Source of the DNA: Erwinia sp. ErVv1
Lineage (GTDB): Bacteria; Pseudomonadota; Gammaproteobacteria; Enterobacterales; Enterobacteriaceae
Assembly: GCF_900068895.1 (NCBI RefSeq)
Contig: NZ_CDPK01000003.1
Location: 1 to 49,080, forward strand
Length of the DNA: 49,080 nt
Reading direction: 5' to 3'
Shown: piece by piece, positions 46,517 to 49,080 of the stretch
Position numbering within the stretch: position 1 is the stretch's first letter
How the letters are laid out: each line of letters begins with the position of its first letter
The notes under the pieces: generated by a model
Seen by the model: only the letters and a program-made list of their open reading frames with translations
Databases searched by the model: none
What the model was told of the DNA's origin: nothing
Position numbers and translations under genes: made by a program

Positions 46517-46799
46517 TTAGCCGTAAACCGGGAACCGAAAGGTTCCCGGATCGCAGATATCAGGTGGCCCTGATGAAAGGTTTCGACAACGCGTAACAGA
46601 AACTTTTCACCAGGGTTCCCTTACGGGCCCGGGCGCCAGCAGTTGCGCACAGCGCTCGTATCGATGAACTTTCAGGCCGCGTCCCGCAGCACGTTGCGGA
46701 ACACGACCGAGGGCAAGCCGCCTGTGCGGCGTGGGAACTGTAAAGCTCCCCTTTAAATAAATCACGGCGAAAGAAAGCACAAATGCTTAAGGGATCACA
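46517..46799 (+). other. sdhB-sucA spacer with GAAA-loop hairpin
   Basis: CCGGGAACC-GAAA-GGTTCCCGG at 46528-46549 is a perfect 9-bp hairpin 12 bases after sdhB, without a T-run: more like an RNA-stability element than a terminator. The rest is GC-rich and has no gene; an internal sucA promoter is known in E. coli, but I could not place one here. Confidence 0.6.
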
Positions 46800-49080
46800 A
46801 TGCAGAACAGCGCGATGAAACCCTGGCTAGACTCATCCTGGCTGGCCGGCGCGAATCAGACCTACATAGAGCAGCTCTATGAGGACTACCTGACCGATCC
46901 TGACTCTGTTGATGTTGCCTGGAAATCGCTGTTTGAACAGCTTCCAGGTCAGGGAGTCAGACCTGAACAATTCCATTCGACCACCCGCGAGTACTTCAAG
47001 CGCCTGGCGAAAGATGCCACCCGCTACACCGCTTCCGTTAGCGATCCCGATACCAATGCCAAACAGGTGAAGGTTCTTCAGCTGATAAACGCCTTCCGTT
47101 TCCGCGGCCATCAGCTGGCTAACCTCGATCCGTTAGGCCTGTGGCAGCAGGAATCGGTGCCCGATCTCGATCCGGCTTTCCACGATCTGACCGAAGCGGA
47201 TTTCCAGGAAACCTTCAACGTGGGGTCCTTTGCGTTTGGCAGGGACACGATGAAGCTGGGCGACCTGTTCGCGATGCTGAAGCAGACCTACTGCGGTTCG
47301 ATTGGTGCGGAATATATGCACATCACCAACACCGAAGAGAAGCGCTGGATCCAGCAGCGTATCGAATCGGTGGCGGGCCAGGCTTCCTTCTCAACCGATG
47401 AGAAAAAGGGCTTTCTGAAACAGCTCACCGCTGCGGAAGGTCTGGAACGCTACCTCGGGGCTAAATTCCCCGGCGCGAAGCGCTTCTCGCTGGAAGGGGG
47501 CGACGCGCTGGTACCGATGCTGAATGAAATGATCCGTCACGCCGGTAAAAGCGGCACCCGTGAAGTGGTGTTGGGGATGGCTCACCGTGGCCGCCTGAAC
47601 GTACTGATCAACGTGCTGGGTAAAAAGCCGCAGGATCTCTTCGATGAGTTCTCCGGCAAGCACAAAGAGCATCTCGGCACCGGCGACGTGAAGTACCACA
47701 TGGGCTTCTCGTCCGATGTTGAAACCGAAGGCGGCATGGTTCATCTGGCGCTGGCGTTCAACCCGTCGCACCTGGAGATTGTCAGCCCGGTAGTAATGGG
47801 ATCGGTACGCGCGCGTCTGGACAGGCTGGACCAGCCGGGCAGCAATCAGGTATTACCGATTACTATTCACGGCGATGCCGCGGTAACCGGTCAGGGCGTG
47901 GTTCAGGAAACGCTGAACATGTCTCAGGCGCGCGGCTACGAGGTGGGCGGCACGGTACGCATCGTGATCAATAACCAGATTGGCTTTACCACCTCCAATC
48001 CGAAAGATGCCCGCTCGACGCAGTACTGTACCGATATCGGTAAAATGGTGCTGGCACCGATTTTCCACGTCAACGCTGACGATCCCGAAGCGGTAGCATT
48101 TGTTACCCGCCTGGCGCTGGACTTCCGCAACACCTTTAAGCGCGATGTGTTTATCGATCTGGTCTGCTATCGCCGTCACGGCCATAACGAGGCCGACGAG
48201 CCAAGCGCCACGCAGCCGGTGATGTATCAGAAGATCAAAAAGCATCCTACGCCGCGTAAGATCTATGCCGACCGCCTGCAGGAAGAGAAGGTTGCCAGCC
48301 TGGAAGACGCGACGGAGATGGTTAATCTCTACCGCGATGCGCTGGATGCGGGCGAGTGCGTGGTGCCAGAATGGCGTCCGATGAGCCTGCACTCTTTCAC
48401 CTGGTCACCCTATCTGAATCATGACTGGGATGAGAGCTACCCGGAAACCCTGGACTTCCAGCGCTTGCAGGATCTGGCGAAGCGCATCAGCACGGTGCCG
48501 GAGTCGATCGAAATGCAGTCGCGCGTGGCGAAGATCTACAACGATCGCGCTGAAATGGCCGCCGGTAACAAGCCCTTCGACTGGGGCGCTGCGGAAAATC
48601 TCGCCTATGCCACGCTGGTCGATGAGGGCATTCCCTGCCGTCTCTCCGGGGAGGATATGGGGCGCGGCACCTTCTTCCATCGTCATGCGGTGATCCATAA
48701 CCAGGCTAATGGCTCCACCTGGACTCCGCTTCAGCACGTTCATAACGGGCAGGGCACCTTCCGGGTTTGGGATTCTGTCCTGTCGGAAGAAGCCGTGCTG
48801 GCCTTTGAATATGGCTATGCGACGGCTGAGCCGCGCACGCTGACCATTTGGGAAGCGCAGTTCGGCGACTTCGCCAACGGTGCGCAGGTGGTTATCGATC
48901 AGTTTATCAGCTCCGGTGAGCAGAAGTGGGGCCGCATGTGTGGGCTGGTGATGCTGCTGCCGCACGGCTATGAAGGGCAGGGGCCGGAGCACTCCTCCGC
49001 CCGCCTGGAACGCTATCTGCAACTCTGCGCCGAGCAGAACATGCAGGTTTGCGTACCCTCCACCCCGGCGCAGGTCTACC
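46800..49080 (+). CDS. sucA: 2-oxoglutarate dehydrogenase E1 (partial, runs off the right edge)
   Basis: Thiamine-diphosphate E1 of the 2-oxoglutarate dehydrogenase complex. The ATG at 46800 gives MQNSAMKPWLDSSWLAGANQ, matching E. coli SucA; 760 of about 935 codons are present and the frame is open to the last base. The N-terminal E2-binding region EQLYEDYLTDPDSVD is followed by GMAHRGRLNVLINVLGKKPQ, IHGDAAVTGQGVVQETLN and NNQIGFTTSNPKDARST (thiamine-diphosphate domain), then SGEDMGRGTFFHRHAV and EAQFGDFANGAQVVIDQF. GGGA lies upstream. It is the first gene of sucABCD. Confidence 0.97.
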   Translation, partial: MQNSAMKPWLDSSWLAGANQTYIEQLYEDYLTDPDSVDVAWKSLFEQLPGQGVRPEQFHSTTREYFKRLAKDATRYTASVSDPDTNAKQVKVLQLINAFRFRGHQLANLDPLGLWQQESVPDLDPAFHDLTEADFQETFNVGSFAFGRDTMKLGDLFAMLKQTYCGSIGAEYMHITNTEEKRWIQQRIESVAGQASFSTDEKKGFLKQLTAAEGLERYLGAKFPGAKRFSLEGGDALVPMLNEMIRHAGKSGTREVVLGMAHRGRLNVLINVLGKKPQDLFDEFSGKHKEHLGTGDVKYHMGFSSDVETEGGMVHLALAFNPSHLEIVSPVVMGSVRARLDRLDQPGSNQVLPITIHGDAAVTGQGVVQETLNMSQARGYEVGGTVRIVINNQIGFTTSNPKDARSTQYCTDIGKMVLAPIFHVNADDPEAVAFVTRLALDFRNTFKRDVFIDLVCYRRHGHNEADEPSATQPVMYQKIKKHPTPRKIYADRLQEEKVASLEDATEMVNLYRDALDAGECVVPEWRPMSLHSFTWSPYLNHDWDESYPETLDFQRLQDLAKRISTVPESIEMQSRVAKIYNDRAEMAAGNKPFDWGAAENLAYATLVDEGIPCRLSGEDMGRGTFFHRHAVIHNQANGSTWTPLQHVHNGQGTFRVWDSVLSEEAVLAFEYGYATAEPRTLTIWEAQFGDFANGAQVVIDQFISSGEQKWGRMCGLVMLLPHGYEGQGPEHSSARLERYLQLCAEQNMQVCVPSTPAQVY

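Noticed and set aside
46833-49022. Minus-strand frames of 60 to 205 codons across sucA
   Set aside because: They are antisense shadows of the long sucA frame, which is open to the window edge and matches E. coli SucA throughout.

Overview
The window is chromosomal DNA of an enterobacterium. Gene order follows the Escherichia coli lnt-to-sucA region almost gene for gene, and the proteins read as close orthologues. Several details differ from E. coli K-12: a chitobiase gene behind chiPQ, a DUF969/DUF979/pcp block behind pxpBCA, no kdpFABCD, a two-domain YbgA, and no gltIJKL beside lnt. Together with the fairly high G+C of the core genes, this suggests Erwiniaceae (Erwinia/Pantoea type). That placement is inference; no rRNA or other typing gene is present.

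Left part (1-11000): about 840 bp of non-coding repeats (a 42-bp tandem array, a segment bounded by 21-bp inverted repeats, and a 45-bp tandem array carrying regularly spaced DnaA-box-like motifs) lie downstream of the leftward operon ybeZ-ybeY-ybeX-lnt. Next come miaB (leftward) and ubiF (rightward), the seven-gene tRNA operon metT-leuW-glnU-glnW-metU-glnV-glnX (leftward, promoter and terminator visible), and asnB.

Amino-sugar block (11000-24200): nagBACD (leftward) and nagE (rightward) diverge from a control region with two NagC-operator-like dyads about 94 bp apart, a CRP site between them and both promoters. glnS follows nagE. After a 17-bp tandem repeat come chiP, chiQ and chb (porin, lipoprotein, GH20 chitobiase), preceded by another NagC-like dyad and a ribosome-binding region complementary to the sRNA ChiX. 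The block covers entry of chitooligosaccharides, cleavage to GlcNAc, uptake by NagE and catabolism by NagA/NagB, all apparently under NagC.

Middle (24200-34000): fur, fldA, ybfE and ybfF (leftward), then seqA-pgm (rightward). An orphan kdpE follows. The kdpFABCD genes that lie between kdpE and ybfA in E. coli are absent, and the junction carries a 22-bp perfect inverted repeat. Then come ybfA, ybgA-phrB (photolyase) and ybgI.

Right part (34000-49080): pxpB-pxpC-pxpA, DUF969, DUF979 and pcp form a probable pyroglutamate-release and 5-oxoproline-use cluster, followed by nei. A small AT-richer island between nei and gltA holds a frameshifted polymorphic-toxin gene and a translationally coupled candidate immunity gene. 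The TCA genes gltA (leftward) and sdhCDAB-sucA (rightward) close the window; sucA runs off the right edge.

The observations most worth a second look are the toxin/immunity pair with its one-base frameshift, the DnaA-box-like repeat array at the left end, and the orphan kdpE with its junction palindrome.
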